Below, one piece after another: positions 18,501 to 24,911 of a stretch of DNA of 64,000 bases (position 1 is the first letter of the stretch; every line of letters begins with the position of its first letter). A model generated the notes under the pieces. That model searched no databases, was not told where the DNA came from, and saw only the letters and a program-made list of their open reading frames with translations. The position numbers were made by a program, and so were the translations under genes. The DNA is from Lachnospiraceae bacterium (GTDB taxonomy: Bacteria; Bacillota; Clostridia; Lachnospirales; Lachnospiraceae): contig JAAUZT010000021.1 in assembly GCA_014804485.1 (NCBI GenBank), positions 31,169-95,168 on the forward strand. Direction: 5' to 3'.

Positions 18501-20740
18501 TTTAATTTTTCCGTTACATAATTCTTAGCCTCGCTAAATTCTTTCCATGATTCTGCCGTATAACCTGCCTCGCCTTTATTCTCAATCTTCTTGAGCTCAT
18601 CAGAACCCAATAGTTCTCTGAGCTGGGCAAGCGTTACTGCCTCTGCTGCATCTTGAGAGGCATAGAAGGTGAGCTTGACGTTATCACCCTCATGCTCATA
18701 TTTACAATAAGTCTTGCCAGCAAAGACAGGTGTAAAATCAATCCCCCATTCATCATCTTTTCCATTCATCAAATTCTTCGACCATGCATATCCCTTGTCT
18801 GTCTTCTCAAACAACCCGCAAATCTTTTTTTCGTCAAATTTGATTGCACCCGGTACTGAAAAAGATAAGGTATACCAATTCTCAGCATCCTGCATTTTCT
18901 CCATATCATAAACAGGATTGTTGTCTGTTTCATTATCTACTCCTGAGGTATCGATAAGAGAAATATTACCATTATCTTCATTTACCACAAATAACTTTGC
19001 AGCCGCTGAATTTTTATCCAACTGAATTACGGGTATCACATCTTCACTGTACACATTCAGAGTGATATTTCGCATAATTGCAGTTGCTTTATCAACCTTG
19101 GTAGTTTCATCGGTTCCAATATAACTTTTACCATTTTTATAGGCACAGGTTTTATTCTTGCCACCTACTATCTGGGCATAAGTATCAACGTTATCAGTAT
19201 TGTCATATTTTACTTTGAATACGGGCGAGCCATCGGTACTTTTTACATAAATCTCAAACCCTGATTCCTGGTCTGCATCTTCTAAATGAATCGGAATACT
19301 GTACCATCCCGCATATCCCGATACTGCCTCGAATAAATAGACCTTATCACTTGTATTTACTGTCCAGTCTGCCTTTGTAGCCGTCGTAGTGACCTTGTTA
19401 TCTTTGCAGTACAGACCTACTTCCTCACTATCTGTGGCATCCTCAAGATAGTAGTAGAAAGTTATATCTCCATCCGTCTGGGTTTCATCCTCTATCGCGT
19501 CAGAGAACGTTTTGTCCTTATAATATACTTTACCTACAAAGACAGGGGTAAAATCAGTCTGCCAATTGTTTTCAGTCGGACCATTCACGAAATCCGTAAC
19601 CCACGTACTTGTACCTGTATACAAACCACAGATTTTTTCTTCGCTGTTAAAGTCAAATGTGCCAGGAGCAGAAAATGTAATGGAATACCAATTTACATGC
19701 TTTGTATCCGGCTCAAGAGCATAGCCAGTGTCACCATCGACTTCCACTGAGTCCAGCTGCGTCAATTTACCGGTTTCCCCATCCACATCCACTCTCGAAA
19801 GTGTTGATTCTGTCGCATCGTGCATCTGTAGATATGGTGTGTTCGTAGCATCATACACATACAAGGTGACTTGCCGCATGATAGCCGTAACCATGTCAGT
19901 TGTGCCATCGTTAGCGTAACCCTTCCAATCTTTAACTGCATAGGATTCTATACCATCCTCCAGTAACTTCTTGTAGATTTCTGGATTGCCATCCGACCAT
20001 CCGCTAAAACCTGCAATCTTCTTTGCCTCCTCGTCTAATACCTTCCTATAGATATCAAAACCTGCTTTAGAACCACCACCGTTTTCCTTGACTTCCTCAT
20101 TCTCATTCGAAAGCGTCATATCAATCGTATACCAATTAGAATACCCTTCTACAGGCTTCATTAAATAATAACGATCGTTCCATTCTGCTTTCTTAGCTTC
20201 CTGGGACATAGTAATAATCCCCGACTCACCCCATACATCAATCCCAAGCTCAAACGACTCTGCCTCATTTTCATCAGGTTTCCAATAAAAATAGAACTGC
20301 ATCGCATCACTACTACCATTGCTATCATCCTCGACAGCCATAACACCCTTAGAATCTTCCCGAAGCTCAGCCGCTTCTTCAACATCCTTCATGTCATCGC
20401 CGTCTTCAGAGTCTGCCTCATCATCAGCCAATTTCTCATCGTCGTCCTCACCCTGCTCGCCCGAAGCACCCTCGTCCTTCTGGCCAGGATCATCCTGATC
20501 GGCATCCTCCGCTCCGCCCGCAACATCATTATCTGCATCGGAATTTCCAATCTCATCATTCTCACTCGTCTCCGCGGACGGTGTCTCGTTGATCTGCTCA
20601 TCAGCCTCCGTGAAATCTTCCACATTCGTCTGAGCCGCCTGCACTGCCATATCAGGAATCGTCGATCCCGCCAATATCATTGCCGCACTTAAGACTCCAC
20701 ACAGACTTCTTCGCAAATACTGTCTTAACTGTTTCCTCAT
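12554..20740 (-). CDS. Giant secreted multidomain endo-beta-1,4-galactanase (GH53)
   Basis: 2,728 residues. Signal peptide 1-36 (LCGVLSAAMILAGSTIP, AQA-type cleavage site), then a very acidic linker to about 135. Three related modules of roughly 260 residues follow (about 140-415, 420-690, 785-1055), each with WYS-I and GIDFTPVFAGK-type motifs. FIVAR-like helical spacers lie after the second and third. GH53 spans about 1140-1545 with LIDFHYSDFWADP, acid/base Glu in MVQVGNETNN (near 1289) and nucleophile Glu in VMVAETSW (near 1388). Then come a bacterial Ig-like domain, a CBM61-like galactan-binding domain (about 1625-1780), a repeat domain, and eight Ig-like repeats with the pattern DYTVTYTNN...ITGKGNF to the end. 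It should cut beta-1,4-galactan side chains of pectin outside the cell. No LPXTG or membrane anchor is visible. Confidence 0.93.
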   Translation of the reverse strand: MRKQLRQYLRRSLCGVLSAAMILAGSTIPDMAVQAAQTNVEDFTEADEQINETPSAETSENDEIGNSDADNDVAGGAEDADQDDPGQKDEGASGEQGEDDDEKLADDEADSEDGDDMKDVEEAAELREDSKGVMAVEDDSNGSSDAMQFYFYWKPDENEAESFELGIDVWGESGIITMSQEAKKAEWNDRYYLMKPVEGYSNWYTIDMTLSNENEEVKENGGGSKAGFDIYRKVLDEEAKKIAGFSGWSDGNPEIYKKLLEDGIESYAVKDWKGYANDGTTDMVTAIMRQVTLYVYDATNTPYLQMHDATESTLSRVDVDGETGKLTQLDSVEVDGDTGYALEPDTKHVNWYSITFSAPGTFDFNSEEKICGLYTGTSTWVTDFVNGPTENNWQTDFTPVFVGKVYYKDKTFSDAIEDETQTDGDITFYYYLEDATDSEEVGLYCKDNKVTTTATKADWTVNTSDKVYLFEAVSGYAGWYSIPIHLEDADQESGFEIYVKSTDGSPVFKVKYDNTDNVDTYAQIVGGKNKTCAYKNGKSYIGTDETTKVDKATAIMRNITLNVYSEDVIPVIQLDKNSAAAKLFVVNEDNGNISLIDTSGVDNETDNNPVYDMEKMQDAENWYTLSFSVPGAIKFDEKKICGLFEKTDKGYAWSKNLMNGKDDEWGIDFTPVFAGKTYCKYEHEGDNVKLTFYASQDAAEAVTLAQLRELLGSDELKKIENKGEAGYTAESWKEFSEAKNYVTEKLKDFANEPDDFTDYEITKAYKILKSAMDAMVSLSVDVTFYYYAGDMEEEEEIGLYHWGADLTSKAAQATWTVWGADDTYSMTAVEGYAGWYSVPISFTNNGKDAGFQIFKKSVALSENDTDKVAEYICEASKGDTEFFGKVISGDDDSYAVKNDVGYAGSMATSIMRQVTLHMYSAEKTPYLQVAKDAECKDSTIVVVDETTGEAAKPQGEETVDGSVGYPFAADSEHENWYSITFSVPGELTFDDKKVSNLYMKDATGSFEWEKNLVNGQTNSYGIDITPVFAGKTYYKDGAFYATLEEADPDANLSLLDKLQTLVEEAKELKEEDYKEKGWKEFTVALAAAEVVLKAAEEAEEDATKEAPTEAQINKAYDDLAAAIKALVPIGALEADINVQKVELSSNFITGADLSSYISLRDSGTVFKDEEGNPLSDAEFFEYLKAGGTNWVRIRIWNDPYDGSGRGYGGGNNDLEKAKVMGKLATDAGMKVLIDFHYSDFWADPAKQQAPKAWKAFSLAEKEAEVESYTLSSLNALRDAGVNVGMVQVGNETNNAICGETSRENMAKIFNAGSKAVRKFDPECLVALHFTNPEKGGWYSGWAADLKKYNVDYDVFASSYYPFWHGTTDNLYQVLKEVAETYEKKVMVAETSWTTSWDDGDGHENTAPRTSQALNYDISLQGQADEIRDVVNAVNRVNDAVPGQAIGVFYWEPAWISPYYVYDEDGNADEKLVKQNQEAWEKYGSGWAASYASEYDPDDAGKWYGGSAVDNQSWFDFDGTALATAKVYSLIRTGATAERAISSIGLAKDQNPLEVPLGGTFEYPKAVATYNDGTNERLDVQWDQEEKELVNTDKVGEYIVHGTVTEGGREYKLTLTIKIVRTSSANILQDPGFEKGTAHPDWQVEGVESCVSSQEKDWKENPRSGNYAMNFWSENPAEFSVSQTVTPEAGSYTFGGYIQGDGAGTEDVQYAFVEVFGENGERKFRRQTTFTLDGWRNWSNPEITGVEVEKGDSVKVGVTIKATETGTSGVWGSLDDFYLYGTHSISVADGIKDGNVEISVIKANSGEKVNVTVTPNQGYYLDTMTLSGASITAENYENILTSNNGTVAFQAASGERTVNAAVLTYAAETAETKSDTFTMPNGNVTVNATFKSVFGENEKIDLSAKDEAGNYLVQVNAGESDSPAGENPIPAQFYTDKNVTPVVELSYKGYKLTTADYTVAYANNKNLTTEQSKAKITLTAKGDRFTGTREILFDIKEDTRKEFSAKKLKVVYESPDKNGRTDKAAQAVYYLGKEKEIEPKISLYDIADDITDESKEAIDPTLYTVYYQNNKKIGKATLVVLPTDKALNDPSGYKEGSITTTFTIAKCPVNQEKVEVTVSSSPNYYTGKKVEPSVTVKYSYTDQDGVEKTATLAKGTDYTVTYTNNMNASVYSVEEDGQTVYKNINDKKVPTLKITGKGNFAGTRTTVDLKAGGKAGDTKFTFEIRPRDLSNTTVTAADLAEKSAQAPKITVKDGTKAVAASQYEIIEIKRTHDENGTALTEDKVETIYSKEDRTGIAKVTAAGTYAVKIAGKEKVNYAGERSVSFRVVDKDYLIPNVKIAVSGKFYYTGLPVELTSTGDTPNIKVTVGAGTKAIVLTEQDSINSDKDGYYVGYTNNTNAGRATITITGTGKYVGTKTAIFTINKRTLAGEVTKDSDKDKKGELQTPKLSVKNVVAKQDGKWTPSTEDSGLLINSDTKDKTEYGSLEIPYTGYAPNPELRFSAKNYDAAQNEVMNELSSSDYTVTYAIGKWTDGKAPVTATIKGKGNYSGSVKISNLFTVSARNLKDFSIDVASVTYSGKALKPAVTFRDMNGKTVDLKLNTAYSISYKDNINIMSVSKKQPTLTVKVKGNGWITDNDDPDTKSRTLNFTIDQAEITKTDIEDVKFQTFLGKALKPKVTVKVNGRKLKEGKDYTLAYSKNVKRGGTATVTIAGKGNYFTRQPIVKNFVIK

Positions 20741-20797
20741 GTCTTGCCTCCCATTCTTTATTTTTTACTACCCCCTGCATCTTCCCGGCAGGACTAC

Positions 20798-20825
20798 AGC
20801 GCAACGTTGCGCAATCGGTTGCGCT
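20798..20825 (-). promoter_or_regulatory. LacI-type operator of the galactanase gene
   Basis: GCGCAACGTTGCGC (20799-20812) is a perfect 14-bp palindrome with a central CG, the shape expected for LacI-family repressors. A further GTTGCGCT half-site lies 4 bp away and mirrors AGCGCAAC at the other end. It sits just downstream of the predicted start site, a position suited to repression. No LacI gene is in the window. Confidence 0.7.
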
Positions 20826-20838
20826 ACTACTTACTTTC

Positions 20839-20867
20839 ATTATATAGAACAGAACCATTTTTCGCAA
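20839..20867 (-). promoter_or_regulatory. Promoter of the galactanase gene
   Basis: Minus strand -35 TTGCGA (20862-20867), 17-bp spacer, consensus -10 TATAAT (20839-20844). The leader is about 90 nt and ends with GGGAGG seven bases before the ATG at 20740. Confidence 0.8.
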
Positions 20868-20917
20868 GAAACTTTGTCCCGTGTTATTTACCAATCTTCC
20901 TACCCTATTTTTATGAA

Positions 20918-20960
20918 AAAGAAACAAAAGCGCATGGTCTATGTTGCTGTTCCATGCGCC
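20918..20960 (-). terminator. Rho-independent terminator downstream of the BlaR-like gene
   Basis: Minus strand GCGCATGG/CCATGCGC stem with a 14-nt loop followed by TTTTGTTTCTTTTT. It ends transcription from the BlaI/BlaR operon before the galactanase promoter. Confidence 0.85.
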
Positions 20961-21038
20961 TTTATACTGCTATTTTATATGAAATTGTTAGTTGCTTATG
21001 CCAACTGCCTAATTTCAAAAACCTGCGGGCAGTTTGCG

Positions 21039-21194
21039 TTACAGATTATATTGTAGATACAGTTCTTTCCTGTATTCCGGATCAGTAACAGCTCTGGACA
21101 GTTCATCCGTACAGCCGGATTTCAGCAGAAGCTGAGTCAGCCTTACGAAACAAGATTCGCCCGCATTGTAAACTGCTTTCCACTTTATCCATAC
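21039..21194 (-). pseudogene. Possible 3' remnant of an Rpn-family gene
   Basis: Directly after the BlaR-like stop codon, in the same frame, about 51 codons remain open and end in TAA. The translation contains CFVRLTQLLLKSG and DPEYRKELY, which resembles the C-terminal tail of Rpn/PD-(D/E)XK putative transposases found elsewhere in such genomes. There is no start codon or ribosome site, so it is at most a fossil. The resemblance is from memory, not from a search. Confidence 0.4.
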
Positions 21195-23591
21195 CTATTC
21201 CAATTCCAACGACTGCACCATCCCATTGACATGCTTCGGATCCACCGTAGGGCTGCCCAGCGTAAAGAACCGCTCGCCCCACTCACCGATCTGCACTGGG
21301 CAGGTAATCAGTGAGAGTCTGCTAAACTGAATCTCATCCGTCTCGGCAAGCTTCAAGCCAATGGAAGTGACGAAATTAAGCGAGTGTCCGTCATCATCCA
21401 TGGAATATGCCATCGAGGATCCGTCCCAGAATACATCCTCCACTGTGTAATCCTTGTATAAGGATATGTCTATGCCGCCTTTGACAGCGGCACCGTCTTC
21501 AAGCAGCAATACTTTTTCATTTTTCGGATCAACCCGGAAGCTGACCTTATCCCGAAACTGCTTCTGATAATCTTCTTCATCAAAGGCATACAAATCTATC
21601 GTTCCCGTATCGTATCTGTCCACCAGATAAAGCTTCCATCTCTCACTGCTGCCCGTATTCTCAAGGCACATCTGAAATGCAAATGTTCTGGGTAGCCCAT
21701 CCTGTGTCTGCTCCAGCATAAATACTTCCGGCTTAAGTCCCGTCGGCAGCCACGGCAAGTCCAGGCTGTTGACATCTCCGTCAATCATCATCTTCACGCC
21801 GCGGCAGCCATACTGTTCCGTATACAGCCCGTAGAAATCTATGCCGTACTCCTCATCTTTATGAATCAGATACCACGTGCCGTCTTCCAGCGGGAATTGT
21901 CCGCCGTTATACAGATAATCATAATATGCCGCGGCGTCAACCACCGCCGCCGCTATCAGCGCATCATCCGTCATGGACCACAACATATCCTCAAATTCCT
22001 TCGCTGTAGCCTGATTCCATTCTGTCTTGATCCGTTTAAGCTCCTTCTGTACCTGTGCCTCTTCTTCCTCTATTGCCGTCTTTTGCGCTTTGAGCTCTTC
22101 AAGCCACTGTAGCAGCTCTGTCTCTTCCGCCGCCTTTTGCGCCTCAAGTTCTTCAAGATTCTGCCGCATCTGTGCCTCTTCCGCCTCGTCCACAGCTTTT
22201 GCCACCGCTTCCCGCTCTCTCTCCAGCTCTGCGGCAATCCGCTCCATTTCTTCCAGTTCTTCCCACCTACGCTGTATCTGCTCCGCTTCTGCTGCCTGTA
22301 CCGCTGCCTGTTCCTCTTCCGCTGCCTGTATTGCCGCCTTTACCGCCTCCTCATGTCCTGCGGCTTCAATCTCCTGTGCGGTTTCCGCTCCGGTATAAGC
22401 ACATCCGCACAACAGAATGACAGTCAACGCCACGATTCCCGTTATGATTTTGCTCCTTTTCCTTACGTCCGCGATCATAACTATGCGCTGCCGTATCCGC
22501 CTGCTGCTGCCGTCCATGGTCAATACCACGCTGTTTGCGCCGCTCCGGGTATGTTCGACATTCATCAGTTCAAGCAGCGTCCTGCCATAAGAGAACCGCT
22601 GCGTCTCTCCCAGCAGCCCGACCGCCCGCTCATCGCAGGCAAGTTCACTGTCCTGCTTCGCCTCATATGCCGCCAGCCACACAAGCGGATGAAACCACCA
22701 GACTGTACACAATATGCTGCGCACCGCTGCCCACAAGGTATCTCCCTGCACGGCATGCGCATATTCGTGCGCCAGAATATGAAGTCTGATCTCCTCTTCC
22801 TTATACAGCTCCGGGCTGATATAGATACCCTTTCCAGCCATACACGGACCGGGCAGCCCATTCACCAGCCAGACCCGTATCCCATGATCCGTCAGCCGCT
22901 TCGTCCATACCGCAGGCAGGCAGTCTGTCTGTGCCCTCTCCCTGGTTCGATGCAGATACACGATGAATCGCATCTGTCTAAACAGCGCGAATCCGCCCAC
23001 AGCGATCACACCCGAAACCCATATCATAACAATCGCCATACGAAAGCCTGCATAGGATCTTTCCCCCAATCCGTACCACGTCTGCATACCCTGTCTGTCC
23101 GCTGGTGAATCTGCCGGATTTGCTTCCATCTCTGTACCATCTGTTTCCGTTCCCGCCATACCTGCTGCCATGCCGCTTACGTCCATCCTTGCACCGTCTG
23201 CCGCCGCTCCTGCCGTCATGCCGCTTACGCCTGACCCTGCAGCCGTTAGGGCTGATTCTATCCCTGCCGACATATCCCGCAAAGCCTCCTTCGCATTCCC
23301 GGCATTTGCAGATGCCCCTGCGGTCATCTCATTGCTTCCGTTGTTTTCATCCACACTATTCTTATATATCTCTTCTGCTCCTGCCGCACCCACATAATAC
23401 TGTGATATTCCCTGCACCGCATTCATAATGCTGAACGAACTGCTGCCGAAGCTGACCGGCAGGATCATGCGCACCGCTACCACAAGCCACAGCGCATAGC
23501 GCATCCCCATACTGATTCTGCCATATGTCAGCCGCCGCAGTACCAGAATCACACAGATCAGAATCGTACCGCTTACAATCATATCCGTCAT
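21195..23591 (-). CDS. BlaR1/MecR1-like M56 metallopeptidase sensor with a non-standard C-terminal domain
   Basis: 798 residues. The N-terminal half is an M56 peptidase: membrane helices (first at 5-20, then about 35-55 and 185-205), zinc motif HEYAH near residue 275, and SELACDERAVG further on. A last helix near 380-395 ends in a Cys (VILLCGCAYTG). The part outside the membrane starts with about 120 residues of Glu/Ala coiled coil (for example EELEEMERIAAELERE). Then comes a domain of about 280 residues that I do not recognise. The penicillin-binding sensor of true BlaR1 (SxxK, KTG motifs) is not visible. It lies 55 bp after its BlaI partner, which it should cleave on receiving a signal; the signal is unlikely to be a simple beta-lactam. 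Confidence 0.88.
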   Translation of the reverse strand: MTDMIVSGTILICVILVLRRLTYGRISMGMRYALWLVVAVRMILPVSFGSSSFSIMNAVQGISQYYVGAAGAEEIYKNSVDENNGSNEMTAGASANAGNAKEALRDMSAGIESALTAAGSGVSGMTAGAAADGARMDVSGMAAGMAGTETDGTEMEANPADSPADRQGMQTWYGLGERSYAGFRMAIVMIWVSGVIAVGGFALFRQMRFIVYLHRTRERAQTDCLPAVWTKRLTDHGIRVWLVNGLPGPCMAGKGIYISPELYKEEEIRLHILAHEYAHAVQGDTLWAAVRSILCTVWWFHPLVWLAAYEAKQDSELACDERAVGLLGETQRFSYGRTLLELMNVEHTRSGANSVVLTMDGSSRRIRQRIVMIADVRKRSKIITGIVALTVILLCGCAYTGAETAQEIEAAGHEEAVKAAIQAAEEEQAAVQAAEAEQIQRRWEELEEMERIAAELEREREAVAKAVDEAEEAQMRQNLEELEAQKAAEETELLQWLEELKAQKTAIEEEEAQVQKELKRIKTEWNQATAKEFEDMLWSMTDDALIAAAVVDAAAYYDYLYNGGQFPLEDGTWYLIHKDEEYGIDFYGLYTEQYGCRGVKMMIDGDVNSLDLPWLPTGLKPEVFMLEQTQDGLPRTFAFQMCLENTGSSERWKLYLVDRYDTGTIDLYAFDEEDYQKQFRDKVSFRVDPKNEKVLLLEDGAAVKGGIDISLYKDYTVEDVFWDGSSMAYSMDDDGHSLNFVTSIGLKLAETDEIQFSRLSLITCPVQIGEWGERFFTLGSPTVDPKHVNGMVQSLELE

Positions 23592-23646
23592 CTGTCACTC
23601 TCTCCCTTCCGCTCACAAGATTCCCGACCTCTCCTCCGCACTCTTC

Positions 23647-24027
23647 TCATTCAGCGCTGCTTTCCGCTTCTGCCCTGCGCAGGATCTCATACATCTCCGC
23701 GATCTCTTCTTTCGACAATGCCTTCCTCTCCACCATGGTATTGAGCATCAGCCCCATTCGGCCGTCGAAGACTTTCTCCAGGAACTCTTCCGTCTCCTGC
23801 TGCACTGCCTCATCCCTGCCTACATCCGGATAATACAGCTTCGCCCGCTCTCCTTCCTCATGATGAATCGCTCCCTTCTCCTCCATGCGCCGCAGGAAAG
23901 TCATCACCGTATGCTTTGTCCATCCCGTCGTCTCCTTGAAATGATTGGTGATCTGCATCATCGTCTGCGGCGCTTCCTGCCACAACATACTCATCACCTT
24001 CCATTCCGCCTCCGATAATCTAACCAT
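23647..24027 (-). CDS. BlaI/MecI-family transcriptional repressor
   Basis: 126 residues: winged-helix domain (about 1-75: LSEAEWKVMSMLW, TKHTVMTFLRRMEEKGAI) and a helical dimerisation tail. Family members repress their own operon until a BlaR-type protease cuts them. It is the first gene of a two-gene operon with that protease, and its promoter contains an inverted repeat around the -10 box. No beta-lactamase gene is adjacent, so the regulon probably concerns envelope or other stress genes elsewhere. The Shine-Dalgarno AGAGGGAGAAGG precedes the ATG. Confidence 0.95.
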   Translation of the reverse strand: MVRLSEAEWKVMSMLWQEAPQTMMQITNHFKETTGWTKHTVMTFLRRMEEKGAIHHEEGERAKLYYPDVGRDEAVQQETEEFLEKVFDGRMGLMLNTMVERKALSKEEIAEMYEILRRAEAESSAE

Positions 24028-24082
24028 ATCCTTCTCCCTCTAAATCCAATAATTTCATATTCTTAATTCTAGGTTTACGCTT

Positions 24083-24121
24083 GACTACCTATAATATAAT
24101 ATGCCGGTAGTCATTTGTCAA
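24083..24121 (-). promoter_or_regulatory. Promoter and operator of the blaI-like operon
   Basis: Minus strand -35 TTGACA (24116-24121), 17-bp spacer, -10 TATATT (24093-24098). The arms GACTACC (24083-24089) and GGTAGTC (24106-24112) flank the -10 box symmetrically, as expected for an autoregulated BlaI-family repressor. Confidence 0.8.
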
Positions 24122-24152
24122 CCCATTTTTTATAATCTGAAACTCTATGCGG

Positions 24153-24379
24153 GGCAGATTGCGACAAACGCTCTCTCGTGTCATGCGCAGTCAAATGTGA
24201 TTTTCTTAATATTCCGCTCACAGTCAGCAATTGCGGGACACGGATGTCCCGCAAAGCCCGAAACGAGCCCGGATGGCTCATTGAGGGCGGTTGCGTCCGT
24301 CCTCCACCACCTATCCCGGAATATTATAGAAAATCCATTCGACGAAGCCGACACGAGAGAGCGTTTGTCGCAATCTGCC
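24153..24379. repeat. Fold-back element, copy 2 (227 bp)
   Basis: It has the same architecture as 2907-3137: ends GGCAGATTGC / GCAATCTGCC, here with perfect outer arms of about 31 bp. The nested inverted repeat GATTTTCTTAATATTCCG with its near complement follows, then hairpin GCGGGACA/TGTCCCGC. Most of the outer stem sequence differs from copy 1, but both arms differ together so pairing is kept. It lies between the BlaI-like operon and the small gene at 24589. Confidence 0.88.
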
Positions 24380-24588
24380 CTCTCTCCAATTTGACAGAAA
24401 ATTTATATGTTTTCACATAAATATTTAGAATTTTCCCTTCCAATTTAAAGTAATATCTGCTAAAATGGTGTTAAGAAATAAAGATTCCTGCCGATACTAT
24501 TAACAGAACAAGATGTTCACAATAATTTATCCAGGGAGGGATTGTCGCAGTATATGCAAATGAGAGGAATTATAAAGTTGAAGCGGTT

Positions 24589-24804
24589 ATGGCTGTTTCC
24601 CCGCTAAGGAAGGTTTCTTCCAATGACAAAAAACACCAGTCCGGACAGAACCCGTCTAAAACCTTCGCGCAGACTTTCTTTTCTAAGGTTTTAGATGAGG
24701 CATGTGAGAGGGAACAGGAACGAAACATCCACATTTACACCAGCGGCTACACCAGGGATGCACTTCCCTATTACAATTTTATCAATATGCGCGAGTATTG
24801 TTAA
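24589..24804 (+). CDS. Small conserved-looking protein of unknown function
   Basis: 71 residues from ATG 24589, ending in FINMREYC. I do not recognise a family. It has no signal peptide or membrane segment; the middle is charged (VLDEACEREQERNIHI). The start is uncertain: the frame is open back to 24526 without an ATG, GTG or TTG, and the only strong Shine-Dalgarno (GGGAGGG, 24534-24540) is 48 nt upstream, next to an ATT in this frame. A real terminator follows 8 bp after the stop codon, which supports a transcribed gene. It is an isolated plus-strand gene in a minus-strand region. Confidence 0.6.
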   Translation: MAVSPLRKVSSNDKKHQSGQNPSKTFAQTFFSKVLDEACEREQERNIHIYTSGYTRDALPYYNFINMREYC

Positions 24805-24812
24805 CTGAAGTG

Positions 24813-24847
24813 AAAAACCCGAGGAACTCCAATATCCCTCGGGTTTT
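24813..24847. terminator. Bidirectional terminator
   Basis: AAAACCCGAGG pairs with CCTCGGGTTTT around a 12-nt loop, giving a U-tract on both strands. It serves the convergent small gene (plus) and chemotaxis receptor (minus). Confidence 0.9.
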
Positions 24848-24911
24848 GCATTTATTCTGCATATCACATATCCATTCCGAATCTCTGTATTGCTTACTGC
24901 GAATTCGCTCT

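Noticed and set aside
22137-23108. 323-residue plus-strand ORF
   Set aside because: Antisense of the BlaR-like gene; Arg/Leu/Pro/His-rich composition and no ribosome site.
21195-24027. Beta-lactam resistance locus
   Set aside because: There is a BlaI/BlaR-like pair but no beta-lactamase or PBP gene and no penicillin-binding sensor domain.
24101-24394. 97-residue plus-strand ORF across fold-back copy 2
   Set aside because: It merely reads through the inverted repeats; no Shine-Dalgarno, and not matched in copy 1.
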